Shown: positions 1-10,871 of the stretch, piece by piece
Numbering within the stretch: the stretch's first letter is position 1
Layout of the letters: the number at the start of each line of letters is the position of its first letter
Assembly: GCF_021605415.1 (NCBI RefSeq)
Contig: NZ_WKEQ01000002.1
Location: 62,001 to 126,000 of the forward strand
Reading direction: 5' to 3'
Source: Pseudomonas syringae
GTDB lineage: Bacteria; Pseudomonadota; Gammaproteobacteria; Pseudomonadales; Pseudomonadaceae
Length of the DNA stretch: 64,000 nt
Made by a program: the position numbers and the translations under genes
The notes under the pieces: model-generated
The model's database searches: none
What the model saw: the letters and a program-made list of their open reading frames with translations, nothing else
Told to the model about the DNA's origin: nothing

Positions 1-1489
<1,489 letters not shown>

Positions 1490-1508
1490 GATTCCCTGCG
1501 GGAACCCT

Positions 1509-1596
1509 GTGGGGGCGAGCCTGCTCGCGAAGAAGGCGTGTCAATGGCATCACTGTTCAATGACATACCGCCTTCGCGAGCAGGCTCGCTTCCACC
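1509..1596. repeat. REP doublet (GAGCCTGCTCGCGA type)
   Basis: Two inverted arms (GCGAGCCTGCTCGCGAAG and its near-complement CTTCGCGAGCAGGCTCGC) flank about 45 bases, able to form a long hairpin. It lies between yajQ and the mscS-type gene. The same arm type recurs at 21689, 31053, 40067 and, decayed, 42963. Confidence 0.85.
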
Positions 1597-1675
1597 CTTC
1601 GATTTTGTTTACCGGGCGAATTTTTGCCGCTGAATTTTTTACAGGCCCGGTTCGCCGGACATCAGGAGATGAACA

Positions 1676-2518
1676 ATGGACTTGAATGCTGAAGTGGATC
1701 ACCTGGTCAAGGCGTCCCAGGCGTGGATCCCGATGATCATGGAATACGGCAGCCGCGTGTTGCTGGCCGTCATCACTCTCGCCATCGGCTGGTGGTTGAT
1801 CAACAAGGTCACGCAAAAGCTTGGTGGCCTGCTGGCGCTGCGCAATGCCGACCTGGCGCTGCAAGGTTTCATCAGCAGCCTGGCGAACATCATTCTCAAG
1901 GTGCTGCTGATCGTCAGCGTGGCATCGATGATCGGCGTCGAAACGACTTCGTTTGTTGCGGCAATCGGTGCGGCCGGTCTGGCGATCGGTCTGGCATTGC
2001 AAGGCAGTCTGGCGAACTTCGCCGGTGGTGTGCTGATTTTGCTGTTCCGTCCGTTCCGCATCGGTGACTGGATCGAAGCGCAAGGTGTATCGGGTACTGT
2101 CGACAGCATCCAGATTTTCCACACCGTGCTGCGTACCGGCGACAACAAGACCATCATCGTGCCTAACGGCAATCTGTCGAACGGCATCATCACCAACACC
2201 AACCGTCAGCCAACCCGCAAGGTAGTGTTTGATGTCGGTGTGGATTACGAAGCCGATCTGCAAAAGGCCCGTGAGGTGCTGCTGGATCTGGCCAAGGATG
2301 AGCGTGTTCTGCAGGATCCGGCGCCACAAGCGGTCATTTCTACGCTGGGCGACAGTTCGATCACCGTTTCCCTGCGTGTATGGGTCAAAACTGCTGACTA
2401 CTGGGACTTGATGTTCATGTTTAACGAGCAATCCCGTGATCGTTTAAAAGCAGCCGGCATTGATATTCCGTTTCCGCAACGGGTTATTCGTGTAGTTCAG
2501 GAGCCGGCGGCGCAGTAA
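1676..2518 (+). CDS. Small-conductance mechanosensitive channel, MscS family
   Basis: This 280-residue inner-membrane protein is close in length to E. coli MscS (286). Membrane segments lie at about 27-44, 66-86 and 93-125. The third is the pore helix, rich in Gly and Ala, with GAAGLAIGLALQGSLANFAG followed by FRPFRIGDWIE, the hallmark of MscS. The soluble beta/alpha-beta domain follows. The family opens under membrane tension to release solutes after osmotic downshock. The start has AGGAG seven bases upstream. The gene stands alone and ends at a good terminator. Confidence 0.93.
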   Translation: MDLNAEVDHLVKASQAWIPMIMEYGSRVLLAVITLAIGWWLINKVTQKLGGLLALRNADLALQGFISSLANIILKVLLIVSVASMIGVETTSFVAAIGAAGLAIGLALQGSLANFAGGVLILLFRPFRIGDWIEAQGVSGTVDSIQIFHTVLRTGDNKTIIVPNGNLSNGIITNTNRQPTRKVVFDVGVDYEADLQKAREVLLDLAKDERVLQDPAPQAVISTLGDSSITVSLRVWVKTADYWDLMFMFNEQSRDRLKAAGIDIPFPQRVIRVVQEPAAQ

Positions 2519-2565
2519 CTTCGCTGTGATTGCTGGCTTCGAAGTCAGATAAGTTGATGTATTAA

Positions 2566-2596
2566 CCCAAGAGCTGTTCGCACTCTTGGGTTTTTT
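2566..2596 (+). terminator. Rho-independent terminator of the mscS-type gene
   Basis: An 8-bp stem CCCAAGAG/CTCTTGGG with a 9-base loop is followed by six T residues. Confidence 0.85.
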
Positions 2597-2684
2597 ACGG
2601 CCTCTGGAAATGTTTGCTAGCTAATAGATAGTCAACTAATGTTGTTCGTTTTCATTGGAATGTTGAAGATCAAAACATGTCCAT

Positions 2685-2723
2685 AAAAAAACCGCTCACC
2701 TGAATCAGGTGAGCGGTTTTTTA
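2685..2723. terminator. Bidirectional terminator, mainly for the oprD-type porin
   Basis: The inverted repeat ACCGCTCACCTGA/TCAGGTGAGCGGT is flanked by A6 on the left and T6 on the right, so it can work on either strand. It sits just past the porin stop codon on the minus strand. Confidence 0.85.
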
Positions 2724-2764
2724 TTAGAGCAATGCTCCAGACTTCGACCGTTTTACATCCTGGA

Positions 2765-4063
2765 TTACAGGATGCTCAGCGGATACTCAACGATGATACG
2801 TACGTCGTTGTTGTCTGCAGTGTAGTCGGCGTTGTAAGCATTGTTCGCACGATAGATCGCGCTACGCAGACGGAAAGACAGATCCTTGGCTGGACCTTCT
2901 TGCAGAACGTACTTGGTTTCGAAGTTGAACTCGTGCTCCTTGCCTTCGGTATCGGCGGAGGTGGTGATGTTGTCACCGTACACGTAACGCGTCATGAAGC
3001 TCAGGCCAGGAACGCCATAGTTTTTCATGTTCAGGTCGTAGCGAGCCTGCCACGAGCGTTCGTCTTGACCGATGAAGTCGGAGATCTGGATGGAGTTGGC
3101 TACGAAAATCGTGCCGTTGCCGTCCACGCCGTACAGGTAGTTGGTGTCGCCGGTCGAACGCTGGTGGGCGATCGTGAATTTGTGAGCGCCAATGCTGTAA
3201 GCGGCTGCAAGGCTCCACAGTTTGTTGTCAAGGTTGCCGTAAAGCGCCTGGCCCTGATCCTTGGTGCGATAGCCGTTGAAGTCGATGTTCAGCGACTGAT
3301 CGTCATTGATCGGGAAGGTGTAGTTGGCATTGATGTACTGCTTCTTGAAGTAGTCATCAACGTCGGACGCAGCGACACCGGCAACGAAGTTGTCAGTGAA
3401 CTGATAGGTCGCGCCAGCGATGTTGGCGCTGGTCAGGCCTGGCGTCGACTTGCCGTTGATGCTGTCCTTGCCCATGCCGGTTTGCGAGCTCAGCGCGGTG
3501 AAGCGACCGGCGCTCAGTTCCAGGCCTTTGATTTCCTTGCTGGTGATCACGGTGCCTTCAGCGACTTCTGGCAGCAGACGGCTGTCATCGGTAGCGAATA
3601 CAGGGCTGGCAACGAATTGACGACCGTATTTCAGAGTGGTGTCGGAAAGACGGAACTTGATGGCTGCGCCGCTTTTGCCCTGAGCGTCTTCTGGCTCATT
3701 ATCGCCGTTGCGTGCGAACAAGCCGTTGCCGGAACGACCTTCGCCGCCATCGAGTTTGGCACTGCCCATTACCATGGCATCGAGGCCGACACCGATAGTG
3801 CCTTGAGTGAAGCCCGACTCGTAAGTCAGCAGTTGGCTGATGCCGGTATCCTGGCGATAGCCGCTTTTGAAACTGCCGTCATCGCGTTCAATGTTGCCGG
3901 CGCCGTTACGGAAGTCGCGGTTCATGTATTGCAGACGGGTTTTCAGAGTCAGACTCTGATCTTCCACGAAACCTTTAGCGTCGTCCTGAGAGGACGCGAT
4001 TGCGAACTGCGAGGTGCCTGCTGCAACAGCCAGGGCGATCATGCTCCACTTCATCACGCGCAT
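2765..4063 (-). CDS. OprD-family outer-membrane porin
   Basis: This 432-residue protein has a signal peptide (MRVMKWSMIALAVAAG..., cleavage near residue 23) and a mature part that begins with FVEDQSLTLKTRLQYMNRDFRN, typical of OprD-family channels. It ends in a strand-like segment, VRIIVEYPLSIL, and contains many alternating aromatic beta-strand segments. OprD-family porins are 18-stranded barrels that take up small substrates such as basic amino acids, peptides or carboxylates; the substrate here cannot be read from sequence. A ribosome site (AAAGGAG) precedes the ATG. The neighbours (HIT, slyX, dps, aspS) are as around P. aeruginosa PA0958, which suggests an opdP/oprD-like orthologue. Confidence 0.92.
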   Translation of the reverse strand: MRVMKWSMIALAVAAGTSQFAIASSQDDAKGFVEDQSLTLKTRLQYMNRDFRNGAGNIERDDGSFKSGYRQDTGISQLLTYESGFTQGTIGVGLDAMVMGSAKLDGGEGRSGNGLFARNGDNEPEDAQGKSGAAIKFRLSDTTLKYGRQFVASPVFATDDSRLLPEVAEGTVITSKEIKGLELSAGRFTALSSQTGMGKDSINGKSTPGLTSANIAGATYQFTDNFVAGVAASDVDDYFKKQYINANYTFPINDDQSLNIDFNGYRTKDQGQALYGNLDNKLWSLAAAYSIGAHKFTIAHQRSTGDTNYLYGVDGNGTIFVANSIQISDFIGQDERSWQARYDLNMKNYGVPGLSFMTRYVYGDNITTSADTEGKEHEFNFETKYVLQEGPAKDLSFRLRSAIYRANNAYNADYTADNNDVRIIVEYPLSIL

Positions 4064-4958
4064 CGTGATTTGCTCCTTTGGTTTTTAGAAGAGTACTGCC
4101 GTCCCACCTGTTTTTTTATCTGGGCGGCTCTTTCTTTTTGTGTCGGCGCAAACTTATATCACGCTGACCATGTTGGCGATACTTGCACATACAACCTTTC
4201 AGCTTCTTTACGACCCTGTCGCAAATGGCTCGGTGAATGTCGCAAACTCACAGTTCCGATGCAGCCGGTTTGACAACTTCAACGCTGTTTTCCAGGCTTT
4301 ATGCATCAGTAAAAAAGAGTCCCTGGCAAAACACTTGAATCTCCGTCGGGCAATCCTGCCACTGTTATTATGGGGCTTAAGGCATCCACATCCAGTGGTG
4401 CGCTTACAGCCCATATGGGTATCAATGCAACAAGCGTGCTCAAATCGTAAAGCGTTTGTGAAAATTTTGTCGAAGGCCTGAGTTCTTCCGTAAAAAGCTT
4501 ATAAACGTTGGGGCTCAGGCACTCCCCACACCGGGGTTGACGCCTTTCTTCCTATGGTGTTGCCCCACTGGGTTACTCCGCGCGACAACACAAAACGTTA
4601 CCGGTTCACCCCAAGAGTGAGTATTCGGCGGATGCTGACGCAGTGAGCGTAGACGCACTGGGCGGTTTTGGTGCAAAAAAAAATCCGGATTTGCTGAATC
4701 CGTAGCGCTCGCTTACGCGCAAACCTCGGGCGGAAAAGGGCTTTTTGGTCACTTTGCACGCGTTCCCGTGAGCGTCGGGTGTCGCGACGGTGCGTTTTTT
4801 TCAAAAATGTCACATAACGGTGCGCGGGCAGGGTGCGGTGCGCTGTTCGATGTGAACGCTGCTGCAATCGCAGGTATGCTGCCGTCCTGTCGCTTGGCGC
4901 GCCTGCCTCAAGGGAGGCCGCTAAGCTGAATGTTAAAGATCTGCCGGGGGTACGCGCC
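4064..4958. other. Long intergenic region between the porin and the HIT gene
   Basis: These 895 bases hold no convincing gene. Short open frames here (for example 4140-4481 plus and 4598-5047 minus) lack ribosome sites and recognisable protein features. The porin promoter must lie in the left part. A minus-strand terminator-like hairpin occurs at 4675-4702 with no annotated gene feeding into it. Confidence 0.6.
4675..4702 (-). terminator. Isolated minus-strand terminator-like hairpin
   Basis: Read on the minus strand, CGGATT-CAGCA-AATCCG forms a 6-bp stem followed by GA and a run of nine T residues (A-run at 4675-4683 on the plus strand). No gene on the minus strand ends just before it, so it could end a small RNA or an antisense transcript of the HIT leader. 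Confidence 0.55.
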
Positions 4959-5384
4959 GTGTTTGCTTTAGATCCACAGCTTGAAAAGGACACATTGACG
5001 ATCGGTGACTTCCCGCTCAGTCGGTTGTTGCTGTCCAACGACGCCAACTACCCGTGGTTCATCCTGGTACCTCGTCGTGAGGCTATCAGCGAGTTGTTTC
5101 AGTTGGATGTCACCGATCAGCAGCAACTGTGGAACGAAACCACGGCGCTGGCCGAGTTGCTCAAGGATTTGTTCGAGGCGGACAAAATGAACGTCGCCAC
5201 GTTGGGCAACGTTGTCAGTCAGTTACACATGCATGTCATCGTTCGTAAGCGCGATGACGCCGCATGGCCCGCGCCAGTCTGGGGTAAGCACCCGGCGCGC
5301 CCTTACACGGCGGAACAGGTGACGGCGATTCGTGAGCGCCTGCGCCCGGTGATGATTGATCACTTCACTTTTCTGGAGGACTAA
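4959..5384 (+). CDS. HIT-family (histidine triad) protein
   Basis: A GTG start at 4959 gives 141 residues beginning MFALDPQLEKDTLTIGDFPL, as in Pseudomonas homologues. CCGGGGG lies eight bases upstream as a ribosome site. The upstream ATG at 4833 would add a low-quality Cys/Arg-rich extension and is rejected. The active-site region reads VSQLHMHVIVRK: the first His of the classic H-x-H-x-H-x-x triad is Gln, while the next two are kept. HIT proteins are nucleotide hydrolases or transferases; this subfamily has no settled substrate. It is three bases upstream of slyX and likely co-transcribed with it. Confidence 0.88.
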   Translation: MFALDPQLEKDTLTIGDFPLSRLLLSNDANYPWFILVPRREAISELFQLDVTDQQQLWNETTALAELLKDLFEADKMNVATLGNVVSQLHMHVIVRKRDDAAWPAPVWGKHPARPYTAEQVTAIRERLRPVMIDHFTFLED

Positions 5385-5387
5385 GTC

Positions 5388-5594
5388 ATGAATCTGGAAG
5401 ATCGCGTCACCGATCTGGAAAGCCGACTGGCATTTCAGGATGACACCATTCAGGCGTTGAACGACGTGCTGGTCGCGCAGCAACGGGTCGTCGAGCGGTT
5501 ACAGTTGCAGATGGCCGCGCTGCTAAAGCGCCAGGAAGAAATGGTCGGCCAGTTCGAGTCGTTCGAAGAGGAAGCGCCGCCGCCACACTATTGA
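5388..5594 (+). CDS. slyX: SlyX family protein
   Basis: This 68-residue protein is almost entirely a predicted coiled coil ([20 protein letters not shown], then [23 protein letters not shown]). It ends in the acidic tail EEEAPPPHY with the P-P-H-Y finish typical of SlyX. The gene follows the HIT gene by three bases, and a GGAGG ribosome site overlaps the HIT stop region. The function of SlyX is not known. A strong terminator follows, so HIT-slyX is a two-gene unit. Confidence 0.92.
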   Translation: MNLEDRVTDLESRLAFQDDTIQALNDVLVAQQRVVERLQLQMAALLKRQEEMVGQFESFEEEAPPPHY

Positions 5595-5624
5595 TGGCCC
5601 ATGCTGCTCTGTAACGACGGACAT

Positions 5625-5663
5625 AAAAAAACCGCGACCAGCCAGGCTGGTCGCGGTTTTTTT
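5625..5663. terminator. Bidirectional terminator between slyX and the membrane cold-shock gene
   Basis: The inverted repeat ACCGCGACCAGCC/GGCTGGTCGCGGT is flanked by an A-run on the left and T7 on the right, serving convergent genes. Confidence 0.9.
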
Positions 5664-5671
5664 GCTTTGGA

Positions 5672-6274
5672 TCAGCGACGCGGCAAAGCGGCGATGACGT
5701 CCTCGGCTTGCAGGCCTTTGTCACGGTTCATCACCGAGAACTCGACGCGCTGGCCTTCGACCAGAACGCGATGGCCTTCGCCACGAATGGCGCGAAAGTG
5801 CACGAAGATATCATCGCCGGAATCCCGGGAGATAAAACCGAAGCCTTTGGAGGTGTTAAACCACTTCACCGTGCCAGTATCGCGATTGGTCATGTCGTAG
5901 TTGGTGGCGGCGGCAGCGGGTGACGACTTATAGAAGCAGATGGCCAGATGAAGGGCGACGGCAACCAGAGCGATTGCCAGGCTGAACAGCACCGCTGGCT
6001 GGCCGGCAATTTCCGGCATCGGTGCGATCAGGGTCAAGGTTTGCAGGACGACGGTCAGCACCAGCAGGGCGCTCACCAGATTTTGCAGATGCTGACGGGT
6101 GCCTTTGTTCCAGTACGGAATGACCGGAGCGATCAGCAGGTTCAGCAGGCCGAAAAAGGCCAGGTACAGAGCATCGGGTTGTTGCAGGTAAGGAACGGCT
6201 TCGGATTGCAGGCTAGGTATGAAGGACAGCAGCAAAGCTGCTGCGCCCATTAGCAGGTGGACGATTTTCAACAT
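5672..6274 (-). CDS. Membrane protein with C-terminal cold-shock domain
   Basis: Of 200 residues, the first 115 hold four hydrophobic segments (about 4-22, 36-54, 66-86 and 94-115). Residues 132-197 are a full cold-shock domain with RNP1 (KGFGFI) and RNP2 (DIFVHF). The linker [11 protein letters not shown] joins them. An internal Met at residue 128 (5891-5893) begins [13 protein letters not shown], just like a free-standing Csp, but has no ribosome site, so the fusion looks genuine. Cold-shock domains bind single-stranded nucleic acid; a membrane anchor would place that activity at the inner membrane. The role is unknown. Confidence 0.9.
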   Translation of the reverse strand: MLKIVHLLMGAAALLLSFIPSLQSEAVPYLQQPDALYLAFFGLLNLLIAPVIPYWNKGTRQHLQNLVSALLVLTVVLQTLTLIAPMPEIAGQPAVLFSLAIALVAVALHLAICFYKSSPAAAATNYDMTNRDTGTVKWFNTSKGFGFISRDSGDDIFVHFRAIRGEGHRVLVEGQRVEFSVMNRDKGLQAEDVIAALPRR

Positions 6275-6582
6275 TTTGATTGGCTCACGTTATGACGGCT
6301 CACAAGGAAGAGCTGAAGGCGCACGGTTCGCTTCGAAATAAAAAGAGGCGTTGGACACGTACACAGACATCAGCCTATGCGCAACGCCCGAAAAATGGGG
6401 CATAGCGACACACTGCCTATTTAACAGCAAAGCCTGCGGGTACTCAAATCAGGACGGCCAACGGCGCCGTATCGGTCGATTTGTCGCAGTTCTTGTTCCT
6501 ATCCGGGGCTGCGGCATCCCGGCAGCCTTGCTAGAGTGGGTCTGCACCTGTTGGATGAATCCAATCGCCTTTAGGGGGACAC
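6275..6582. other. Intergenic region upstream of dps
   Basis: These 308 bases contain no recognisable gene. A CTAGAGT at 6531-6537 resembles a stationary-phase sigma -10 box (CTATACT) only loosely. A short palindrome, TTGGAT-GA-ATCCAA, lies at 6551-6564 just before the AGGGGGA ribosome site of dps. Confidence 0.4.
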
Positions 6583-7053
6583 ATGGCAATCGATATCGGT
6601 ATCAGTGAAGAAGATCGCAAGTCCATCGTCGACGGTTTGTCGCGTCTGCTATCGGACACCTACGTGCTGTATCTGAAAACCCACAACTTCCACTGGAACG
6701 TGACGGGGCCGATGTTCCGTACGTTGCACCTGATGTTTGAAGAGCAATACAACGAACTGGCCCTGGCCGTGGACTCGATTGCCGAGCGTATTCGCGCTCT
6801 GGGATTCCCGGCGCCGGGCGCCTATGCAACCTACGCGCGGCTTTCCTCTATAAAAGAAGAGGAGGGCGTGCCGAGTGCCGAGGACATGATCCGCCAACTG
6901 GTCGCCGGCCAGGAAGCCGTCACCCGAACCGCGCGCGGGATCTTTCCTCTGTTGGATAAAGTCAGCGACGAACCCACCGCAGACTTGCTGACCCAGCGCA
7001 TGCAGGTACACGAGAAAACGGCCTGGATGCTGCGGGCCTTGCTGGAAGCTTGA
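6583..7053 (+). CDS. dps: Dps-family DNA starvation/ferritin-like protein
   Basis: This 156-residue protein belongs to the Dps/bacterioferritin-like family. [17 protein letters not shown] and the downstream [11 protein letters not shown] supply the His, Asp and Glu residues of the ferroxidase centre at the dimer interface. Dps dodecamers oxidise and store iron using peroxide and protect DNA in starved or oxidatively stressed cells. AGGGGGA lies five bases before the ATG. It is monocistronic. The length and motif fit the family fully; whether it binds DNA is less certain, since the N-terminus has only a short basic part. Confidence 0.93.
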   Translation: MAIDIGISEEDRKSIVDGLSRLLSDTYVLYLKTHNFHWNVTGPMFRTLHLMFEEQYNELALAVDSIAERIRALGFPAPGAYATYARLSSIKEEEGVPSAEDMIRQLVAGQEAVTRTARGIFPLLDKVSDEPTADLLTQRMQVHEKTAWMLRALLEA

Positions 7054-7264
7054 AGCCCAGTCCGGGCTGCATTCGTGCGTTTGTTTTCTCCAGAGTCCGC
7101 ACCTCGCAGCCTGACTGCGTTGCGCGGACTCTTACCTGCATCGTTGGCTTATCCTACGCCGACGGTCAATAAGTCGTCTGGATATAACTTTGCGCCTGCG
7201 CTTTTATGGGGACACAGGATGTGGCCTTCATAACGAGCAGAGATGACAAAGGAGTGTCAACGAT

Positions 7265-7612
7265 ATGGTGGGTGAAGACAGGCGAAACGACAGGATTGTC
7301 GGCTCGCATCAGGACAAAACCGTCGATCCGGTTCTTGGCCGGTTCGACATGGCCTTGATTCGGCCGCTGTCGCGGTCGATCCGGTTGAACGGTTTTGCAA
7401 CGTGCATGCGGCTGGAGCAGGTTTACTGGGACATTCTCGGCAACATCGCCGAGGACAATTGTTGTTCCATCGGGACGCTTTTGTCCCACGTGGATCGCGA
7501 AGTGCACTTGCGCCACGGCGGGGTTAAGAATTTCAGCGGGCTGGTGCGTGTGGTCTGCGTGACGCACGGCCTCAGGAAATCGCCGACGACGGTGCCGCTC
7601 CTCGGTGAGTAA
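7265..7612 (+). CDS. Ribbon-helix-helix domain protein
   Basis: This 115-residue protein has a central segment, RSIRLNGFATCMRLEQVYWD, followed by LGNIAEDNCCSIGTLLSHVD. This strand-helix-helix pattern matches the RHH_4 type ribbon-helix-helix domain (Pfam PF13467). Such domains bind DNA as dimers, but no target is known. Some databases name members arylsulfate sulfotransferase-like, which the sequence does not support. It lies between dps and the fmdB-like gene and ends at a strong hairpin, so it is its own transcription unit. Confidence 0.75.
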   Translation: MVGEDRRNDRIVGSHQDKTVDPVLGRFDMALIRPLSRSIRLNGFATCMRLEQVYWDILGNIAEDNCCSIGTLLSHVDREVHLRHGGVKNFSGLVRVVCVTHGLRKSPTTVPLLGE

Positions 7613-7615
7613 GGA

Positions 7616-7657
7616 TGCGGCCTGTGCTGTCTTCCGGCTGCACAGGCCGCATTTAAT
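7616..7657 (+). terminator. Hairpin terminator after the ribbon-helix-helix gene
   Basis: An 11-bp perfect stem TGCGGCCTGTG/CACAGGCCGCA is followed by the short T-rich tail TTTAAT. The tail is weak, so it may only attenuate. Confidence 0.6.
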
Positions 7658-7660
7658 GGA

Positions 7661-7666
7661 TATAAT
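7661..7666 (+). promoter_or_regulatory. Possible -10 box for fmdB-aspS
   Basis: A perfect TATAAT sits right after the preceding terminator and about 60 bases upstream of the zinc-ribbon gene. No good -35 is visible. Confidence 0.4.
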
Positions 7667-7725
7667 CCCGCTCTTTCGCCGCACAGCCCTGCACGCGGTA
7701 GCAATCCGAACGCCGAGATCGCCCC

Positions 7726-7947
7726 ATGCCGATGTACGATTACCAATGTGCTTCCTGCAGTCATCAACTGGAAGCCATTCAAAGGATCAGCGATGCACCG
7801 CTGGTCGATTGCCCGGCCTGTCAGGCGCCGGCGCTGAAAAAGATGTTGTCCATGCCTGGCTTCCGCCTCAGCGGCAGCGGCTGGTACGAAACCGATTTCA
7901 AGACCGGCGCGAAGAAGAATCTGGCCGGTGGCGACAAATCTGACTAG
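7726..7947 (+). CDS. FmdB-family zinc-ribbon protein
   Basis: This 73-residue protein starts MPMYDYQCASC. Its paired motifs are C8-x2-C11 and C29-x2-C32, the zinc ribbon of the FmdB/CxxC_CXXC_SSSS family. The C-terminal part FRLSGSGWYETDFKTGAKK is also typical. The family was named after a regulator of formamidase expression, but most members have no proven role. In pseudomonads it sits just upstream of aspS, as here, and the two are probably co-transcribed. Confidence 0.9.
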   Translation: MPMYDYQCASCSHQLEAIQRISDAPLVDCPACQAPALKKMLSMPGFRLSGSGWYETDFKTGAKKNLAGGDKSD

Positions 7948-8058
7948 GGTTCAGGCCCAAGTCGCACGACACGCGCGAGTTTCCGGTTGCCGCATATCTG
8001 CTTGAATGCGACGGGATCTCCACCGAATTTTCGAATTACGAGAAGTGAATACACGACC

Positions 8059-9834
8059 ATGATGCGCAGCCATTATTGCGGCCAGTTGAACGAAAGCCTG
8101 GAAGGCCAGGAAATTACCCTTTGCGGATGGGTTCACCGTCGCCGCGACCACGGCGGGGTGATTTTCCTCGATATCCGTGATCGTGATGGTCTGGCTCAGG
8201 TCGTGTTCGATCCGGATCGCGCCGAAAGCTTTGCAGCCGCCGATCGCGTGCGTAGCGAATACGTCGTGAAAATCACTGGCAAGGTTCGCCTGCGTCCGGC
8301 CGGTGCCACCAACGCCAATATGGCGTCGGGCATGATCGAAGTGCTGGGCTACGAACTGGAAGTGTTGAACGAGTCGGAAACCCCGCCGTTCCCGCTGAAC
8401 GAGTTCTCCGACGTCGGCGAAGAAACCCGTCTGCGCTACCGCTTCCTGGATCTGCGTCGTCCGGAAATGGCCGAAAAGCTGCGTCTGCGTTCGCGCATGA
8501 CCACCAGCATCCGTCGCTTCCTCGACGAGAACGGCTTCCTCGACGTCGAAACGCCAATCCTGACCCGTGCCACCCCTGAAGGTGCGCGTGACTATCTGGT
8601 GCCTAGCCGCACTCACGCAGGCTCGTTCTTTGCCTTGCCGCAGTCGCCACAACTGTTCAAACAACTGCTGATGGTGGCCGGTTTCGACCGTTACTACCAA
8701 ATCGCAAAGTGCTTCCGTGACGAAGACCTGCGGGCCGACCGTCAGCCGGAATTCACCCAGATCGACATCGAGACCAGTTTCCTCGATGAAAAAGAGATCA
8801 TGGGCCTGACCGAGCAAATGATCCGCAACCTGTTCAAGGAAGTGCTGGATCTGGAATTCGGCGAATTCCCGCACATGACTTTTGAAGAAGCCATGCGCCG
8901 CTACGGTTCCGACAAGCCGGATCTGCGTATTCCGCTGGAACTGGTTGATGTTGCCGACCAGCTCAAGGAAGTCGACTTCAAGGTATTCAGCGGCCCGGCC
9001 AACGACCCGAAATGCCGTATCGCCGCACTGCGCGTTCCAGGCGGGGCGAGCATGCCGCGCAAGCAGATCGACGACTACACCAAGTTCGTCGGCATCTACG
9101 GTGCCAAGGGCCTGGCGTACATCAAGGTCAACGAGCGCGCTGCCGGTGTTGAAGGTCTGCAGTCGCCGATCGTCAAGAACATCCCGCTGGACAACCTCAA
9201 TGCCATCCTTGATCGCGTTGGCGCAGTGGATGGCGACATCGTGTTCTTCGGCGCCGACAAGGCCAAGATCGTCAGCGAAGCCCTGGGCGCGCTGCGCATC
9301 AAGCTGGGTCATGACCTGAACCTGCTGACCTGCAAGTGGGCGCCAATGTGGGTCGTTGACTTCCCGATGTTCGAAGAAAATGACGACGGCAGCTTCTCTG
9401 CGCTGCACCACCCGTTCACCGCGCCGAAGTGCTCGCCAGAAGAGCTGGAAGCCAACCCGGCCGGCGCTCTGTCCCGTGCCTACGACATGGTGCTCAACGG
9501 CACTGAGCTGGGTGGCGGTTCGATCCGTATCCACCGCAAGGAAATGCAGCAAGCGGTCTTCCGTCTGCTGGGCATCAACGAAGCGGAACAGGAAGAGAAA
9601 TTCGGCTTCCTGCTCGACGCCCTGAAGTACGGCGCACCGCCGCACGGTGGTCTGGCGTTCGGTCTTGACCGTCTGGTGATGCTCATGACTGGCGCCCAGT
9701 CGATCCGTGAAGTAATCGCCTTCCCGAAAACCCAGAGTGCTGCCGACGTGATGACGCAGGCGCCGGGTGTCGTGGACGCCAAGGCCTTGCGCGAGCTGCA
9801 CATTCGTTTGCGCGAAACGCCAAAGGCTGAGTAA
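8059..9834 (+). CDS. aspS: Aspartyl-tRNA synthetase (probably non-discriminating)
   Basis: This 591-residue class II synthetase has an N-terminal anticodon-binding OB fold (residues 1-105). The catalytic core carries motif 2 ([16 protein letters not shown]) and motif 3 ([14 protein letters not shown]), with the bacterial GAD insertion between them. ATG 8059 ([10 protein letters not shown]) matches known Pseudomonas proteins; the longer frame from 7987 has an unrelated tail. It charges tRNA-Asp with aspartate. His31 in the RRRDHGG loop is associated in P. aeruginosa with relaxed recognition that also charges tRNA-Asn, later amidated by GatCAB. That function is inferred from the family. Confidence 0.96.
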   Translation: MMRSHYCGQLNESLEGQEITLCGWVHRRRDHGGVIFLDIRDRDGLAQVVFDPDRAESFAAADRVRSEYVVKITGKVRLRPAGATNANMASGMIEVLGYELEVLNESETPPFPLNEFSDVGEETRLRYRFLDLRRPEMAEKLRLRSRMTTSIRRFLDENGFLDVETPILTRATPEGARDYLVPSRTHAGSFFALPQSPQLFKQLLMVAGFDRYYQIAKCFRDEDLRADRQPEFTQIDIETSFLDEKEIMGLTEQMIRNLFKEVLDLEFGEFPHMTFEEAMRRYGSDKPDLRIPLELVDVADQLKEVDFKVFSGPANDPKCRIAALRVPGGASMPRKQIDDYTKFVGIYGAKGLAYIKVNERAAGVEGLQSPIVKNIPLDNLNAILDRVGAVDGDIVFFGADKAKIVSEALGALRIKLGHDLNLLTCKWAPMWVVDFPMFEENDDGSFSALHHPFTAPKCSPEELEANPAGALSRAYDMVLNGTELGGGSIRIHRKEMQQAVFRLLGINEAEQEEKFGFLLDALKYGAPPHGGLAFGLDRLVMLMTGAQSIREVIAFPKTQSAADVMTQAPGVVDAKALRELHIRLRETPKAE

Positions 9835-9844
9835 GACGGGCCTG

Positions 9845-9872
9845 AAGGCGCATCTTCGGATGCGCCTTTTTT
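9845..9872 (+). terminator. Rho-independent terminator of aspS
   Basis: A 9-bp stem AAGGCGCAT/ATGCGCCTT with a CTTCGG loop is followed by a T-run. Confidence 0.9.
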
Positions 9873-9967
9873 CTATCTGAAAGGTAGAAAGCAGGTCGCG
9901 ATTTTTTTGTTTGCCGGCCGCTGCAAAAGCAGGGCGGGCAATGTTTCAAGAGAATACGGAGCGAGTT

Positions 9968-10714
<747 letters not shown>

Positions 10715-10731
10715 AAGGGGCTAGTCTCCAG

Positions 10732-10821
10732 TGTGGGAGCTGGCTTGCCAGCGATGGCGTCGGCGCATCAAACGATGATGGCGCCTGACACACCGTCATC
10801 GCTGGCAAGCCAGCTCCCACA
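10732..10821. repeat. REP doublet (GGGAGCTGGCTTGCCAGCGATG type)
   Basis: Near-perfect arms TGTGGGAGCTGGCTTGCCAG and its complement enclose about 35 bases, between yebC and ruvC. The same arm type occurs at 32566, 38511, 47169, 55356 and 57833. The hairpin could reduce read-through into ruvC. Confidence 0.88.
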
Positions 10822-10871
10822 TTTGTTTTTTGTTGTATCGATTTTTTGCTCTTACCTGATTTGCAGGCGTT

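Noticed and set aside
2732-4273. 513-codon plus-strand frame opposite the porin
   Set aside because: It spans the porin on the opposite strand and reads through its promoter; the protein has no known features.
4140-4481. 113-codon plus-strand frame upstream of the porin
   Set aside because: No ribosome site, no domain, and it covers the porin promoter area.
4598-5047. 149-codon minus-strand frame
   Set aside because: It overlaps the HIT start and its leader and has no recognisable features; composition is Arg/Ser-rich.
7951-9801. 616-codon minus-strand frame opposite aspS
   Set aside because: A coding shadow of aspS with no family features. The same holds for long frames opposite edd, the chemoreceptor, gltS, zwf and oprB.
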